DNA of 64,000 nt from Paraflavitalea pollutisoli (GCF_029360705.1 NZ_JARKMX010000008.1:1301949-1365948); one strand, 5' to 3'; positions 52,658-63,200 are shown, counted from the first letter of the stretch. A program made the numbers and translations. Notes: generated by a model from the letters alone, not told the origin.

Positions 52658-53296
52658 ATGTCAACATTACCAGTGCCACAAACGGATTGCGAACGACTGA
52701 TTCCTTTACTCATCGTGAATAACATTCCACAGGCCGTGGAATTTTATGTCGGCAAACTTGGCTTCACCCATGTCTTTACCTGGGGCGAACCACCGGAAAT
52801 CGCCGGGGTAAACCTGGGCAAGGTGTCCGTGCACCTGTACGAAGGAACTCCAGCCGACAACTCGGTGTATTTCGTCGTCAACGACGCAGATGAATTGTAT
52901 GGCTACCATCAAAGCCAGGGCGTCGACATCTTGTTTCCACCGGGAGACCGGCCCTACGAATTGCGCGACTATGCCATCCGTGATCCCTGGGGCAACAAGT
53001 TATCCTTTGGTCACTATATACAATTGAAGACACCGGCCCTACCTATCGAAAGAGTAGAAGTACCGGTTCGACTGGAAAAAAGGTTAGCGGCCCTACTGGC
53101 CGACCTGGCAGAGCACAAGGGCATGACCATCGGCAGTTGCCTGGAAGAAACCCTACTGCACACTTTCGAAGTATTGGGGGAGGACAAAGGAGTTGCCAGC
53201 CCTCACACGAAGAAAACACATGCGTATATTCAGGAACTAAAGAAAAAACACGGCATCGACTACGATACCCATGCGAGCTACCGGTTTGTGGAGTAA
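52658..53296 (+). CDS. VOC (glyoxalase-fold) protein with C-terminal helical extension
   Basis: 212 residues from the ATG at 52658, chosen because the VOC fold begins with LIPLLIVNNIPQAVEFYVGKLGF. The vicinal-oxygen-chelate domain spans ~1-125 (YFVVNDADELYGYHQSQG, RDPWGNKLSFGHYI), as in glyoxalase/bleomycin-resistance proteins. The last ~80 residues are helical (RLEKRLAALLADLAEHKGMTIG, SPHTKKTHAYIQELKKKHG), a feature absent from minimal VOC proteins. Ligand unknown. Its stop lies 1 bp from the stop of the convergent DUF1801 gene. Confidence 0.82.
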   Translation: MSTLPVPQTDCERLIPLLIVNNIPQAVEFYVGKLGFTHVFTWGEPPEIAGVNLGKVSVHLYEGTPADNSVYFVVNDADELYGYHQSQGVDILFPPGDRPYELRDYAIRDPWGNKLSFGHYIQLKTPALPIERVEVPVRLEKRLAALLADLAEHKGMTIGSCLEETLLHTFEVLGEDKGVASPHTKKTHAYIQELKKKHGIDYDTHASYRFVE

Positions 53297-53297
53297 C

Positions 53298-53711
53298 CTA
53301 CTTCTGGACGCCTTTCAGCCACTCTTTCACGATCTGAAGTAAGGCCTTCTCTTTCGCCTTCAGGTCCTGTACGTCGACGATTTTCACCATCCGTCGACCA
53401 TCCGAGTAATCACCTTCCAGCAACCCGCTGGGGTCCTTAATACGGGCACCCGTAGGAAATACCAGTAGTACATATTCTTTCCTGTTTAGATTGACCACGG
53501 CAAGATCCCTTTTATAATCTTTGGCATCGAAAGCTTTCATCTCACCCGTGTAGTAATAGGCGGGGGAATTCCATTTCACCTGCTCCCCTACCCCCTTGAT
53601 ACTCAGCAGCAGTTTCCGCAAGGCCTTTAAAGTGTTGACTACACTCCCTTCCTGGGCCTGAATAAATTCATCGACTGTTGTGTAGGCTATCTTTTTAGCT
53701 GCTTTTGCCAT
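53298..53711 (-). CDS. DUF1801-domain (YdhG-like) protein
   Basis: 137 residues from the ATG at 53711. The DUF1801 pattern is visible: TVDEFIQAQEGSVVNTLKALRKLL, VGEQVKWNSPAYYYTG, and VNLNRKEYVLLVFPTGA, then RRMVKIVDVQDLK. Small cytoplasmic alpha/beta proteins of unknown function, common in many bacteria. The FUSC gene lies 51 bp upstream on the same strand, so cotranscription is possible. Confidence 0.8.
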   Translation of the reverse strand: MAKAAKKIAYTTVDEFIQAQEGSVVNTLKALRKLLLSIKGVGEQVKWNSPAYYYTGEMKAFDAKDYKRDLAVVNLNRKEYVLLVFPTGARIKDPSGLLEGDYSDGRRMVKIVDVQDLKAKEKALLQIVKEWLKGVQK

Positions 53712-53762
53712 AACCCCCAAGATAATAAACAGCCGATGTCTCATCAAATGTTTTTAGGGCGT

Positions 53763-54848
53763 TTACTTCTTGCGCATACGCGTCAATACATATTTCGTAC
53801 GCCGCAACTGGCGCGAAGCATGATAATACAATTGTTCGTGGTAGAGCACCCAGCCACCCAGGGCACCAATAAGACTACCCAACGTGATGTCAAGGAAACG
53901 AAGCGTAATGAGTTGATTGGGTGAGTCGATTAGGGAGCCGCCCGCCTCTGCAAGAAAGAGAGTGAGCGGAGTTATGAATATTACGGCCAGCGCATAGTGT
54001 CGCACCACCAGTACTTCAATGATAAACTGCAAAACCAGTATACTGAGGCAGATATTGAGCGGCGTCATATGCAACTGCAGCAACAGCCAGGCAAAACCCA
54101 AACCGACGAATGTGCCCAGGATACGGTGAAAGCTACGCTGCCATACATGTTGCAAACTGACGCCCTGCATCACAGCTGCACAGGAGATGGGCAACCAATA
54201 GGGAAAGTTCAAGTGAAGCAGATGACCTACCAATATCGACAAGACCATAAACACGCCGACAATGATCGACTCCACTACGTCCATATACTTCTTTGGCTCG
54301 ACAGGCGTCTCCGGCTTGGGCGGGTAGACACGCGTGATATACAGGCTATAAAAGAAAGCGAGGATGCAAGCCAACATGGTACCCATACCGATAAGCCCGA
54401 CCCGGGTGGGGATCGCCGACAGGTCAAACTTCATACAACTGCCAATGGAAGCGATCATGATGAAGAAGAAACTACCAGGTGGCTTCATGTGAAAATACAT
54501 CTTGACCCAATGCACCGCAAAGGCAAAACAACCTAAGGCGATACTGGCCATCCAGGGATTGAAACTAAAACACAAGGAAATCGCCATAGCAACCATAAAC
54601 CCGAATGAACAGGCAATAAGCGTGATCATCCGGGTTGCCACAGTTCCACCCGGCAGGTAAAGGATCACCAATCCTCCGGTGGAGGCTATAATACCATAAT
54701 TGAGTTTGTCGAAGTAAACACCTGCCAGCAACGGAATGCCTACACAAAGCGAGGCCAGCACAGGAATATGCCACAAGCGTTCTGTCTTCTTCAATTGAAA
54801 CAACGCCTTCCATTCTCGCTCGATCGCCTGGGAGATAGATACCTTCAT
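53763..54848 (-). CDS. FUSC-family membrane protein
   Basis: 361 residues with about eight to ten hydrophobic segments in two sets, separated by a short charged loop (VYPPKPETPVEPKKYMDVVE). The second half contains FHRILGTFVGLGFAWLLLQLHM, matching the FUSC (fusaric acid resistance) type. These proteins (YccS, AaeB relatives) export aromatic acids or other compounds, but this one lacks the long cytoplasmic domain of AaeB. Substrate unknown. The promoter box at 54857 lies only ~9 nt before the ATG, so the transcript may be nearly leaderless. Confidence 0.85.
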   Translation of the reverse strand: MKVSISQAIEREWKALFQLKKTERLWHIPVLASLCVGIPLLAGVYFDKLNYGIIASTGGLVILYLPGGTVATRMITLIACSFGFMVAMAISLCFSFNPWMASIALGCFAFAVHWVKMYFHMKPPGSFFFIMIASIGSCMKFDLSAIPTRVGLIGMGTMLACILAFFYSLYITRVYPPKPETPVEPKKYMDVVESIIVGVFMVLSILVGHLLHLNFPYWLPISCAAVMQGVSLQHVWQRSFHRILGTFVGLGFAWLLLQLHMTPLNICLSILVLQFIIEVLVVRHYALAVIFITPLTLFLAEAGGSLIDSPNQLITLRFLDITLGSLIGALGGWVLYHEQLYYHASRQLRRTKYVLTRMRKK

Positions 54849-54856
54849 GCAGGCAA

Positions 54857-54864
54857 CAAAGGTA
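54857..54864 (-). promoter_or_regulatory. -7 promoter box of the FUSC gene
   Basis: TACCTTTG matches TAnnTTTG exactly on the minus strand. It lies in the 25 bp gap after the last gene of the PUL, so the FUSC gene probably has its own promoter with an extremely short leader. Confidence 0.55.
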
Positions 54865-54873
54865 GGAAAAATG

Positions 54874-56148
54874 CTACTTCCGCTCCGGCATCTTCAGCGT
54901 CAATGCCTTCTCCCCACGCAGCATCCTGGCCGCTTCACCCGTCAGCCATAAGTAATGGTCTGAAGGTTTGCCGTCGTTACCGATGAAAGAAGTAACCTTA
55001 CTCACGGGTGGTGTATCCGTCGTTTTAAAGATCGCGGTCGCCTCGTTGACTTCGTCAAACATAGCCACATACAACATGGAAGCGCCGGCATTGATGGCCG
55101 TAGCGATCTGCTGCCAGTAGAACCTGCCGCCCTGCCGCGGTATCGACGCCACCGGCTTCACATCATCCGGAAACTCGTACTTGCTCAGGTTGTGCCAGCT
55201 AAATCCCGGATACACACAGGGCACGTAATCCACCTTATTTTGACGGCACCATTCAATGTCGGCGATCGTATTATCGCGGAACCGATCCATATCGTTGTGC
55301 AACAGCGGACTGTACCGCTGCACATTCCAGGGCAACACGATATCACATTGCCTGATCAGCGTGTGCAAATAAGGATCGGGCAGACAATCGGCATTGAGCG
55401 TGCGCCAGAAAGCCGGCACCCCGATCATCACCGCACAACCACCATATACCGGATCGTTTTGGAGGAAATCGATCAGCCGGTCCAGCCCGATATTACGGAT
55501 ACTGTAAGGCCGGTCGGGAAAACCCACGCCCCAGATCGCCACCACCGGCTTTCCGTTGTGTTGCAAATAGGTTTTCTGCCCCGCCTGGTTGGTGACTTTC
55601 AACTGGTCGACCAGGTATTTCCAGTCCTCGATCAACGCACTGCAATCTTCACCCGAACCACGTAGGCCCGACAGGTCATACATCATCGCAATGGCCCGGC
55701 CGTATTTGGAGGCAGATTCGAAAGCATGCTTCAGAATGGTAGCCGACACCGTATCCCTTCCCTTGGCATTGCCAAAGAAGCGTTGCATGAATACGCCATC
55801 CACCCCATACTGCTGCATCCATTTGAAATGAACGTCTACCGTACTTTTATCATGACTGCTGAAGAACTTCGCCGGCTGTCCATTGGCCAGTTTCCACGGC
55901 GTTTCATAGGTCTTGTCATATTCAGTTACATCCGGCCACATATCGATACCAGAACGTTCTTCGTTGCCATAAGCAAAGCGACGGGCACCCGTGCCGTCAC
56001 CCTGGGCCCGGAACCAGCCCTGGTAACCGGCCATTACCAATCCTTTGTAAGTAGGATACTTTGATTGCTGGTGGTGTTTGGTTTGTGCCTGCCCAATGGA
56101 AGCTGCACTTAATACCAGCATCAGCCAGTAGAATGATTTCATTGTCAT
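54874..56148 (-). CDS. GH71/GH99-like glycoside hydrolase, exported
   Basis: 424 residues from the ATG at 56148 (an ATG two codons later is equally possible). A type I signal peptide (FYWLMLVLSAASIGQAQ) precedes a TIM-barrel-type domain matching the GH99/GH71-like group: YKGLVMAGYQGWFRAQGD, WPDVTEYDKTY, VDVHFKWMQQYGVDGVFMQRF, and ALEIDYKWLVDQLK-like stretches, with VVAIWGVGF and YVPCVYPGFSWHN. GH99 enzymes cleave alpha-mannosides internally and GH71 enzymes cleave alpha-1,3-glucan; this group is not characterised to my knowledge. Periplasmic. It is the last gene of the PUL, 95 bp after a paralog. Confidence 0.82.
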   Translation of the reverse strand: MTMKSFYWLMLVLSAASIGQAQTKHHQQSKYPTYKGLVMAGYQGWFRAQGDGTGARRFAYGNEERSGIDMWPDVTEYDKTYETPWKLANGQPAKFFSSHDKSTVDVHFKWMQQYGVDGVFMQRFFGNAKGRDTVSATILKHAFESASKYGRAIAMMYDLSGLRGSGEDCSALIEDWKYLVDQLKVTNQAGQKTYLQHNGKPVVAIWGVGFPDRPYSIRNIGLDRLIDFLQNDPVYGGCAVMIGVPAFWRTLNADCLPDPYLHTLIRQCDIVLPWNVQRYSPLLHNDMDRFRDNTIADIEWCRQNKVDYVPCVYPGFSWHNLSKYEFPDDVKPVASIPRQGGRFYWQQIATAINAGASMLYVAMFDEVNEATAIFKTTDTPPVSKVTSFIGNDGKPSDHYLWLTGEAARMLRGEKALTLKMPERK

Positions 56149-56243
56149 GAGTTGGAATGGTCTGTTGGAGTTGAATAACATTCAAGCCCGGTAGGTGGAC
56201 ACAAACCGGGGTTGGAATGTTCACTTGCATTATGGAAAATTCT

Positions 56244-57578
56244 TTATCGGGTCGGTTTGGTAGCACTGTAGCTGGTAGCGCCATGCACCCATTTGCCGGC
56301 TTCACCCGTCAGCCACAAATAATAATCGGAGGCCAGTTCATTTTCAATACCAATGAACTTGCGGCTACCGTGTAAAGGCAGGTCCGCTTCGCGGGCACAT
56401 TTGTAGATGGCCGTACCTTCGTCGATCTCGTCAAACATGGCCACATAGAGGCTTTGCGCCCCGCTGATCTTCGCACCAGCTACCTGCCGCCAGAGGAATT
56501 CACCCTTCAGCCGCGGTATGGAATTGTATTGAGCGGGATCCATGCGCAGGTTGCCCCAGCTAAAGCCAGGAAACACCAGCGGCACATACGTGATCTTGTT
56601 GGTATTGCACCATTGTATATCGCCCGCCAGTTCACCACCAGCGACGTTGTTATAGTTATCATTGTTGTACCGGCCCACCGCCCAGGGCATCACGATGTCA
56701 CTTTTCTTGATCAGCGTGTGCAAAGCAGGCGATGTTTCCGTGTCCTTCGAAAGGCTGCGCCAGTAATAAGGTACACCCAGCATCACCGACACTTTCTTGG
56801 AGGGTCCTTTGATCTTATCGACCAGCTTGTCGACATCAGCGGTTGTGTACCGGCGGTTGTCATTGAACCCTACCCCCCAGATCACCACCAACGGCTTCTT
56901 GTTGTGCCGCAGGTAGGTAGGATGCTGCTTGTTGTCGAACAGGGCGAACAAGATCTGCAACTCGTTCCAATCCTGCTCGAGGTAGGCTACATCTTCGGGG
57001 CTGCAGCCACTGAGGTCATACATCACGCAGATCGCACGGCTGTATTTCTTTGCCGCCTTCAAGGCATTCTCCAATACTTTATTGAAGTGCCGTTTGCCTT
57101 TTGCGTTGGAGGGTTTGATCTCCGCGACAAACCGCTGCATAAATACCCCATCAATGCCATAGTCCTTCATCCACTTAAAATGCAGGTCTACCGTTTCTTC
57201 GTCGTAAGGGCTGTACAAAGGAGCGTTTTTCCCATCGGCAAACTGAAACGGCGACGGATAGGTCTTCGTATACTCCTTCATATCCGGCCAGAAATCAACT
57301 GCCGAGCAGCCCGGCAAAAAACCGCCGCACTGTCCGTTCTGGTAATGATACCAGCCTCTTTCGGAGGCGTCGCCCTGCGCAGCAAACCATCCCTGGTAGC
57401 CCGCCATCACGAGCTTATTATACGACGTGTACAGGCAACCGGTTTCATCATACACCACTTCCTGTACGGGAGGGTCCGGCGGACCGGGTGGGTTGGGATT
57501 GTCGCCTCCATTCTTTTTGGAGCAACAGATCACCACCCACAAAGCAGGTAACGCGATTAGTGTTGCAATGAATCTCAT
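56244..57578 (-). CDS. GH71/GH99-like glycoside hydrolase lipoprotein
   Basis: 444 residues. A lipoprotein signal (WVVICCSKK) is followed by a Gly/Asn/Pro-rich linker (GDNPNPPGPPDPP), typical of surface-displayed Bacteroidota enzymes. The catalytic domain shares its motifs with the downstream paralog: LVMAGYQGWFAAQGD, WPDMKEYTKTY, VDLHFKWMKDYGIDGVFMQRF, VVIWGVGF and PLVFPGFSWGN. It probably acts outside the cell on the polymeric substrate, releasing oligosaccharides for SusCD. Which residues are catalytic is not established. It is separated from DUF3823 by 110 bp that contain a hairpin. Confidence 0.82.
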   Translation of the reverse strand: MRFIATLIALPALWVVICCSKKNGGDNPNPPGPPDPPVQEVVYDETGCLYTSYNKLVMAGYQGWFAAQGDASERGWYHYQNGQCGGFLPGCSAVDFWPDMKEYTKTYPSPFQFADGKNAPLYSPYDEETVDLHFKWMKDYGIDGVFMQRFVAEIKPSNAKGKRHFNKVLENALKAAKKYSRAICVMYDLSGCSPEDVAYLEQDWNELQILFALFDNKQHPTYLRHNKKPLVVIWGVGFNDNRRYTTADVDKLVDKIKGPSKKVSVMLGVPYYWRSLSKDTETSPALHTLIKKSDIVMPWAVGRYNNDNYNNVAGGELAGDIQWCNTNKITYVPLVFPGFSWGNLRMDPAQYNSIPRLKGEFLWRQVAGAKISGAQSLYVAMFDEIDEGTAIYKCAREADLPLHGSRKFIGIENELASDYYLWLTGEAGKWVHGATSYSATKPTR

Positions 57579-57613
57579 ATGATCAAGTTTTTAGTGACCC
57601 GTGCAGAATTCCA

Positions 57614-57642
57614 GGGCTGGCCCCACTGCCAGGAGCCAGCCC
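57614..57642 (-). other. Intra-operon stem-loop
   Basis: GGGCTGGC (57614-57621) pairs with GCCAGCCC (57635-57642), lying between the DUF3823 and GH71/99-like genes, in the same transcript direction. There is no T-run, so it may stabilise the upstream susCD part of the mRNA or reduce read-through. Confidence 0.45.
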
Positions 57643-57688
57643 CTTCCTTCCTGCACATGCGCTGTCCAGAGCGACCTGGCCAGCGGAT

Positions 57689-58372
57689 CTAAACGCCCAG
57701 CTTCACAGCCGGCGCATAATTGGGTTTGGAACCGCCGATGCCGATGAGGGCACCAATGCGGAAATGATAGTTGTTGCCGGGCTTCAACTGACCACTATTC
57801 GAAGGCAGGTCGATCTCCAGGGTGTATACATGATTGGGATCGGTCACGGCGTTCAAATTCTGCTCACTGGCCACCAGCCGCATCGTCTCTCCCACCCGTG
57901 AGTCAGCATGGGCATACAAGCCAATCTTCTGTACATTGTTGATCACGTTTTGCTGCAGCTTGAAGGTGGCGACGATCTTGTTGCCATTCTTCACGATGCT
58001 GGCATCCTTTACCCGGATATAGGGTGTCACCTTGAAATCGAGCGTAGTTTGACCCTTGATCTCGATGTCTTGAGGCGCGATGGGAATAAAATTGGGCTCG
58101 CTGATCTTGATGGTATAAGCATTGGCAAACATCAGCGTATTGGCATAAGAACCATCGTTCTTGAGCACCATGAATTGCGATTGCGGATTCTCGTACCCGT
58201 GCTCGATAAACTCTATGCGCGTACCGCGGATGATGTCCATTTGCACCTGCTCGTTGGTCGCCTCGTCGATAAACTTACCCGAAAGGCCTGCACTGGGCGC
58301 ATCATAGTTATCCTTTTTACAGGATACCAGCGCGATCACCGAAGCCAGTAGTATGATCTGTAACTTTTTCAT
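57689..58372 (-). CDS. DUF3823-domain lipoprotein of the PUL
   Basis: 227 residues. A lipoprotein signal (ASVIALVSCKKD) precedes an Ig-like/transthyretin-like beta-sandwich: GLSGKFIDEATNEQVQMDI, TRIEFIEHGYENP and VTPYIRVKDASIVKNG. DUF3823 proteins occur downstream of susD genes and are thought to be surface glycan-binding proteins (SGBP-like). It would help the SusCD complex capture substrate. It is 21 bp downstream of susD. Confidence 0.85.
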   Translation of the reverse strand: MKKLQIILLASVIALVSCKKDNYDAPSAGLSGKFIDEATNEQVQMDIIRGTRIEFIEHGYENPQSQFMVLKNDGSYANTLMFANAYTIKISEPNFIPIAPQDIEIKGQTTLDFKVTPYIRVKDASIVKNGNKIVATFKLQQNVINNVQKIGLYAHADSRVGETMRLVASEQNLNAVTDPNHVYTLEIDLPSNSGQLKPGNNYHFRIGALIGIGGSKPNYAPAVKLGV

Positions 58373-58393
58373 ATAAATGTTTTAACGGAGATA

Positions 58394-60286
58394 TTAATAC
58401 TGGGGATTCTGCACCAAACCATTCGAGCCAACACCTGGAATATACCGGTAATAGGATTTGGTTTGAAAGGTTTTGGGATTGGTGTTGGGCGTATTCACCC
58501 GTACGAAGATGTACTTCTTGGCCGGTAATGCACGCAGGTCCTGCAAAGGCAACAACGTGTGCAAAAAGCGGTTATTGAACTCAGTATGGAATTCCCGGCG
58601 ACGGATCAGGTCCCAGATACGCTTGTTCTCGAAAGCCAGCTCCACCCTTCTCTCCCGCTGTACATTCTCCGCCGTGAGCGCAATAGTGGTGGTATGACCG
58701 GCACGCTTGCGCAGATCGTTGATGCATTTGGCCGCCAGTGCCGCGTCGCCCTGTCCGCTTTCAGCTACTGCTTCAGCATAGATCAGCAATACCTCCGCAT
58801 AGCGAAACTCGAGCCAGTCTGTAGTACTCTGGTTCCAGCCGGGCACAATAGGGTTGTTCTGGTTCATGAACTTCTTGAAAGAGAAGCCAGAACGGGTGTT
58901 GTTACCGCCGTAGGTATCGAAACCGGAATACATGGTCACATCAGCTGCACCATACGTATGGTAGGTGGTGCCCGCAATGGTAATCTGGTCTTTGGTACGG
59001 ATCACCGCATTGCCATCAGGCTTTACATAACCCGCCTGTATCACGATATTGGTATTCTTCCACACAGTACCGGGGAGGATCGTTGTACCCCACAAACGGG
59101 CATCTTTATCCTTGAAGATCTCGTTGGGATTGTCGAACTGGCGATAAGCCGTGCCGCTGTTGAACCCATTGTAGTCGGTCACATTGCCATCCACCCGGGT
59201 ATTGACCGGCGATGCCTGTCCTGGCGTAGTATAACTTTCATACTGATCGACCAGGTCGAGTGTGGGGTTCATACGACCCGGGTGCGGCCAGCCATTGGCC
59301 ACCTGGGCCGGTTGGTACCAGATATCATAATTATGTCCCTGGTTGGCACCCGGCAGGGTGAATCCTTTGATCATAATAGCTTCGGAGCTGGCTGCATCAT
59401 TGGGGCTCTGAAACAACGTGCGGTAGTTTTCTGCCGCTTCTGCCGGTGTGGCCGGGCTGGGCCTGAAGAGGGAGTAACCACCGCCATCGATGATGGCCTT
59501 GGCAGCATCCGCCGCTGCTTTGTAATAACCGTTGGCAGCGCCTGCGTCCACACCTACCAGTTTCTGTGCTACGGCATCGCCGTCGAGCGTAATGCGGTTA
59601 CCGAATTTGGCAATTGAAGCAGCATGCAAAGCAGCACGAGCTTTCAGTGCATAAGCAGTCCACTTAGAAGCACGACGGCTTTTAGCAGTACCCAGGTTGT
59701 TGATGGCGATATCACATTGTTCCATCACATAATCCCAGGTTTCCTTTTCCGTGCTGCGGGGTACTTTCAGGGCTTCCGCATCACCGGTATACACCTGCGA
59801 TTTCTTCATGAGGCTCACGCCACCATAACGTTTGGCCAGGGCATAATAAGCAAAGGCTTTGATAAAAGCACTTTCGCCGGTCAGCGCTGCTTTTTCGTCG
59901 TCGCGGATCTTCAGCGATGGAATGTAATCGATGAGCAGGTTCACATCGCGGATGAGCTTGTACCCCTGGTCCCACCAATGGAAATCGCCGTCGCCGATAA
60001 AGTCACCGAATTCGGTATGTACCGCTTCATCGGTACCCATGGCAGCGCTAAAGCCACCGTTATTAGGGTCACCACCATTTTGGTTGAAGCCGCCGCGGAA
60101 GAAAGCAAAATCCTCGATCGGCAATTGATAATAGAGATTGGCCATATAGACCTTAACACCGGCCGGATCGCCGAAGATGGCATCCGCCGTCAGTTTATCG
60201 GTTGGCTGCAGGTCCAACACCTTGCTACAACCTGTAGCTGATAAGGCTGCCGCCAGTATGATGTATTTGTAATGTGTCAGTTTCAT
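58394..60286 (-). CDS. susD: SusD/RagB-family surface glycan-binding lipoprotein
   Basis: 630 residues. A lipoprotein signal ends in ALSATGC (Cys20), then the TPR-helical SusD core: VLDLQPTDKLTADAIFGD, WWDQGYKLIRDVNLLIDYI, ESAFIKAFAYYALAKRYGGV, and the C-terminal SusD region LEFRYAEVLLIYAEAVAESGQGD and ERRVELAFENKRIWDLIRRRE. It forms the lid of the SusC transporter on the cell surface and binds glycan fragments. Larger than most SusDs (~500-600 residues). It follows susC by 11 bp. Confidence 0.95.
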   Translation of the reverse strand: MKLTHYKYIILAAALSATGCSKVLDLQPTDKLTADAIFGDPAGVKVYMANLYYQLPIEDFAFFRGGFNQNGGDPNNGGFSAAMGTDEAVHTEFGDFIGDGDFHWWDQGYKLIRDVNLLIDYIPSLKIRDDEKAALTGESAFIKAFAYYALAKRYGGVSLMKKSQVYTGDAEALKVPRSTEKETWDYVMEQCDIAINNLGTAKSRRASKWTAYALKARAALHAASIAKFGNRITLDGDAVAQKLVGVDAGAANGYYKAAADAAKAIIDGGGYSLFRPSPATPAEAAENYRTLFQSPNDAASSEAIMIKGFTLPGANQGHNYDIWYQPAQVANGWPHPGRMNPTLDLVDQYESYTTPGQASPVNTRVDGNVTDYNGFNSGTAYRQFDNPNEIFKDKDARLWGTTILPGTVWKNTNIVIQAGYVKPDGNAVIRTKDQITIAGTTYHTYGAADVTMYSGFDTYGGNNTRSGFSFKKFMNQNNPIVPGWNQSTTDWLEFRYAEVLLIYAEAVAESGQGDAALAAKCINDLRKRAGHTTTIALTAENVQRERRVELAFENKRIWDLIRRREFHTEFNNRFLHTLLPLQDLRALPAKKYIFVRVNTPNTNPKTFQTKSYYRYIPGVGSNGLVQNPQY

Positions 60287-60297
60287 TGCAAGCGCTT

Positions 60298-63200
60298 TTA
60301 GAAGTTAAGGTTGATGCCTACGTTGTAGATCTTCGACAAAGGATAGTTGAAGCCCGCATTGAAGAGACCTTCCAGTCTTTCGGGGTCAAAGGCCTTCACG
60401 AACGGATCAGCAATGGTGAAGAGGTTGAAGCCGCTGGCATAGAGGCGCAACTTACGGATGCCGCTGCCGCTGAACCATTCGATGGGGAAGGTATAACCCA
60501 GCTCCAGGCTCTTGAGGCGTGCATAAGAAGCATCTTTGCGCCAGACAGAGCTCTCCTTGTACATGCTGCCCACATCTCCATTGAAACGGGAAGCAGGCCA
60601 TTTACCGGGTATCCACTGGCTCTTCGCATCATACGGGTCCGACAGGTGCCAGCGATCAAAGAAATAAGCCGGTGTATTACCGCGGAAAGCCATCACCTCT
60701 GCATATACTTCGCTGAAACGTACTGTATACATCGCAGCGCCTTGTATCAGCATGTTCAGGTCAAAACCCTTGTAAGAAGCATTGAGGGTAAGGCCAAAAT
60801 TGATCTTGGGGTTCTTACCGCGTGGGTTCTGGTTGTCGTTGCTACCATTGGCACCGAGGTACATGGGCAACATATCCTTGTCGTCGATCATCCCATCGTT
60901 GTTGATATCGGCATATTTAAAATCGCCGGGCAACTCACGGATATTGGCCTGGTCACCATTTTGCAGCGGATAGCTGGCAATATCATCGGGGTTCTGGAAT
61001 TGTCCGAGATAAGTATAAGACCAGATGATGTCGTCATAACGGTAAGCATTACCATTTTTCCAACGATCCCAGCTGCTTTGGAAAGGGCCTCTTTCCACAT
61101 ACAAATTCTGAGAACGGGCAAAGTTGAAGTTACCAGAGACGCCGAACCGGAAATCCTTACCTACGCGATCATTATAGCCAATGGTAAACTCGATACCCTG
61201 TGTACGATCACTGTTGAGGTTTTCCTGTGCCAGCGAAGTACCAAAGGTGTTGGGCAATGACAGGTTGCGCAAAGCGGGTATACCTGTTCTGTCACGACGA
61301 TACACCGCACCTTCAAACGTGAGCCGGTTGTTGAACAAGCCCAGTTCGATACCAATGTCTGTCGTTTTAGCAGTCACCCAGGTCAGCAAAGGATTGACGA
61401 GTCCAGGGGCCGAAGCACCCGCGGTGCCTGCGCCGTTCTCAAACTCATACTGTCCGCCACCGCCCAGCGGGAAACCCTGTATCCACTGGAAGGGACCACC
61501 CGCCTGCTCGCCGACCTCACCATAAGAACCACGCAGTTTGAGGTTGGAGATGAAGCTGACATTCTTCATGAAGTTCTCTTCCGACAGTCTCCACCCACCA
61601 GAGATGATGGGGAAAAAGCCCCAACGGGTTTCGGGCGGATATGCGAACGTACCCATGTACCGGAAGGCGACTTCCAACAGGTATTTCTTATCGTAATCGT
61701 AGTTGAAACGGCCCAGTACGGCTTGCGAAGATGATTGACCTTCACCGCCGGAGTTGGTCATATTGTTGGCGCTGGCCGCGTTGATCTGATCGATGGTATA
61801 AAAATCATACAGCCTTCTCAGGTCGGCATTGCGCCCCCAGTCCTGCCGTTGCTCGAAGGCTGCCAGGCCCGACACGTTGTGTTTGTTGGCAATGGTAGTA
61901 GCGTAGTTGGCCTGCGCAATCACCACGAAGCGGTTGCTGTTGCCATAGCCATTCGAAATACCACCGGTGCCCACCCGCTGGGGCGACAGTACATATTCGT
62001 TATTGACATAGGTATAGAGCTTGTACGGCTTGGACACATCCTTGCCCTGGTAGCTGTTGAGGTCATACGCCGCCGTACCCTTCAGTGACAGGCCTTTTAC
62101 AAAAGGCACGTCATAGATCAACGAGAAGGTTGATTGCACATTGCGGTTGACCGTTTCGCTGTAACCAGTCAGGTTGGCATTGGAGAGGGCCAGCGGATTC
62201 TGGTTGGAGGGCGATACTACAGCCGGGTATTCAGGATTGTTGTTGGCGTAAGGACGTTCTGTGGGCAACGTCACACGGGTACCCTTGAAGATATTGAAGA
62301 AGTTTTCACCCGGTGTGGTGCGCTTGTCGTAGCGGCCACCGATGAGCACTTCTGCTTTCAGGTTTTTCACCAGTTCGGTCGTAATGTTAGAGCGGAAATT
62401 GTACCGCTTGTAGTTCATATCATTGCTGCGCAGGTAGCTGTTCTCATCTACATAAGCCAGACCGATATAATACTGCGTCTTTTCATTACCACCAGAGGTG
62501 CTGATATTGTGTTGTTGCTGGATAGCGGTTTTCTTCATGGCAACATCGTACCAATCAGTGCTTTCATAACCGGGAGCACCATCGATCCATTTCTGCAATT
62601 CTTCTTTAGACACAAAAGGAGCGCCGGTAGCCAGCAGAGCAGCATCGTTGCGCATCTGCATCCATTCAGAGGCGCTGGCCATGCGGGGAACATCAGTAGG
62701 TTGTGAAAAACCCACGACGCCGGTATAGTTGAAGGTAGCACGGCCTCTTGCTCCTTTCTTGGTGGTCACGATCACGACACCATTGGAAGAGCCAAAACCA
62801 TAGATTGCGGCAGAGGCATCTTTCAGGAAGGAGACACTTTCGATATCATCCGCATTGAGGCGCTGGAACTCGCCGGAACCATCGCGCACGATACCATCGA
62901 TCACAAACAGCGGTGTTCCAAAACCCCGCAGGTTGATCATGTTTTCGAAGGTGCCGGGCTCGCCACCCAGCTGGCGGATCTGGAGACCCGCCACCTTACC
63001 CTGGAGTTTTTGCGCCAGGCTGACGTTGGTCGTCGTTTGGATATCCTTGTTGCTGATATTGCTGACGGAACCGGTCAGTGTTTCTTTCTTCCGCGTACCG
63101 TATCCTACCACCACTACATCCGACAACTGGTCGTCTGAATCAGCGAGGGTCACTTCGAAGATGGTGCGGGTGCCGATCTTTTCGACCAGATCTTTCTTTC

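Noticed and set aside
56454-57551. A 365-codon open frame on the plus strand in the PUL
   Set aside because: It is antisense to the well-supported GH71/99-like lipoprotein gene and has no recognisable domain.
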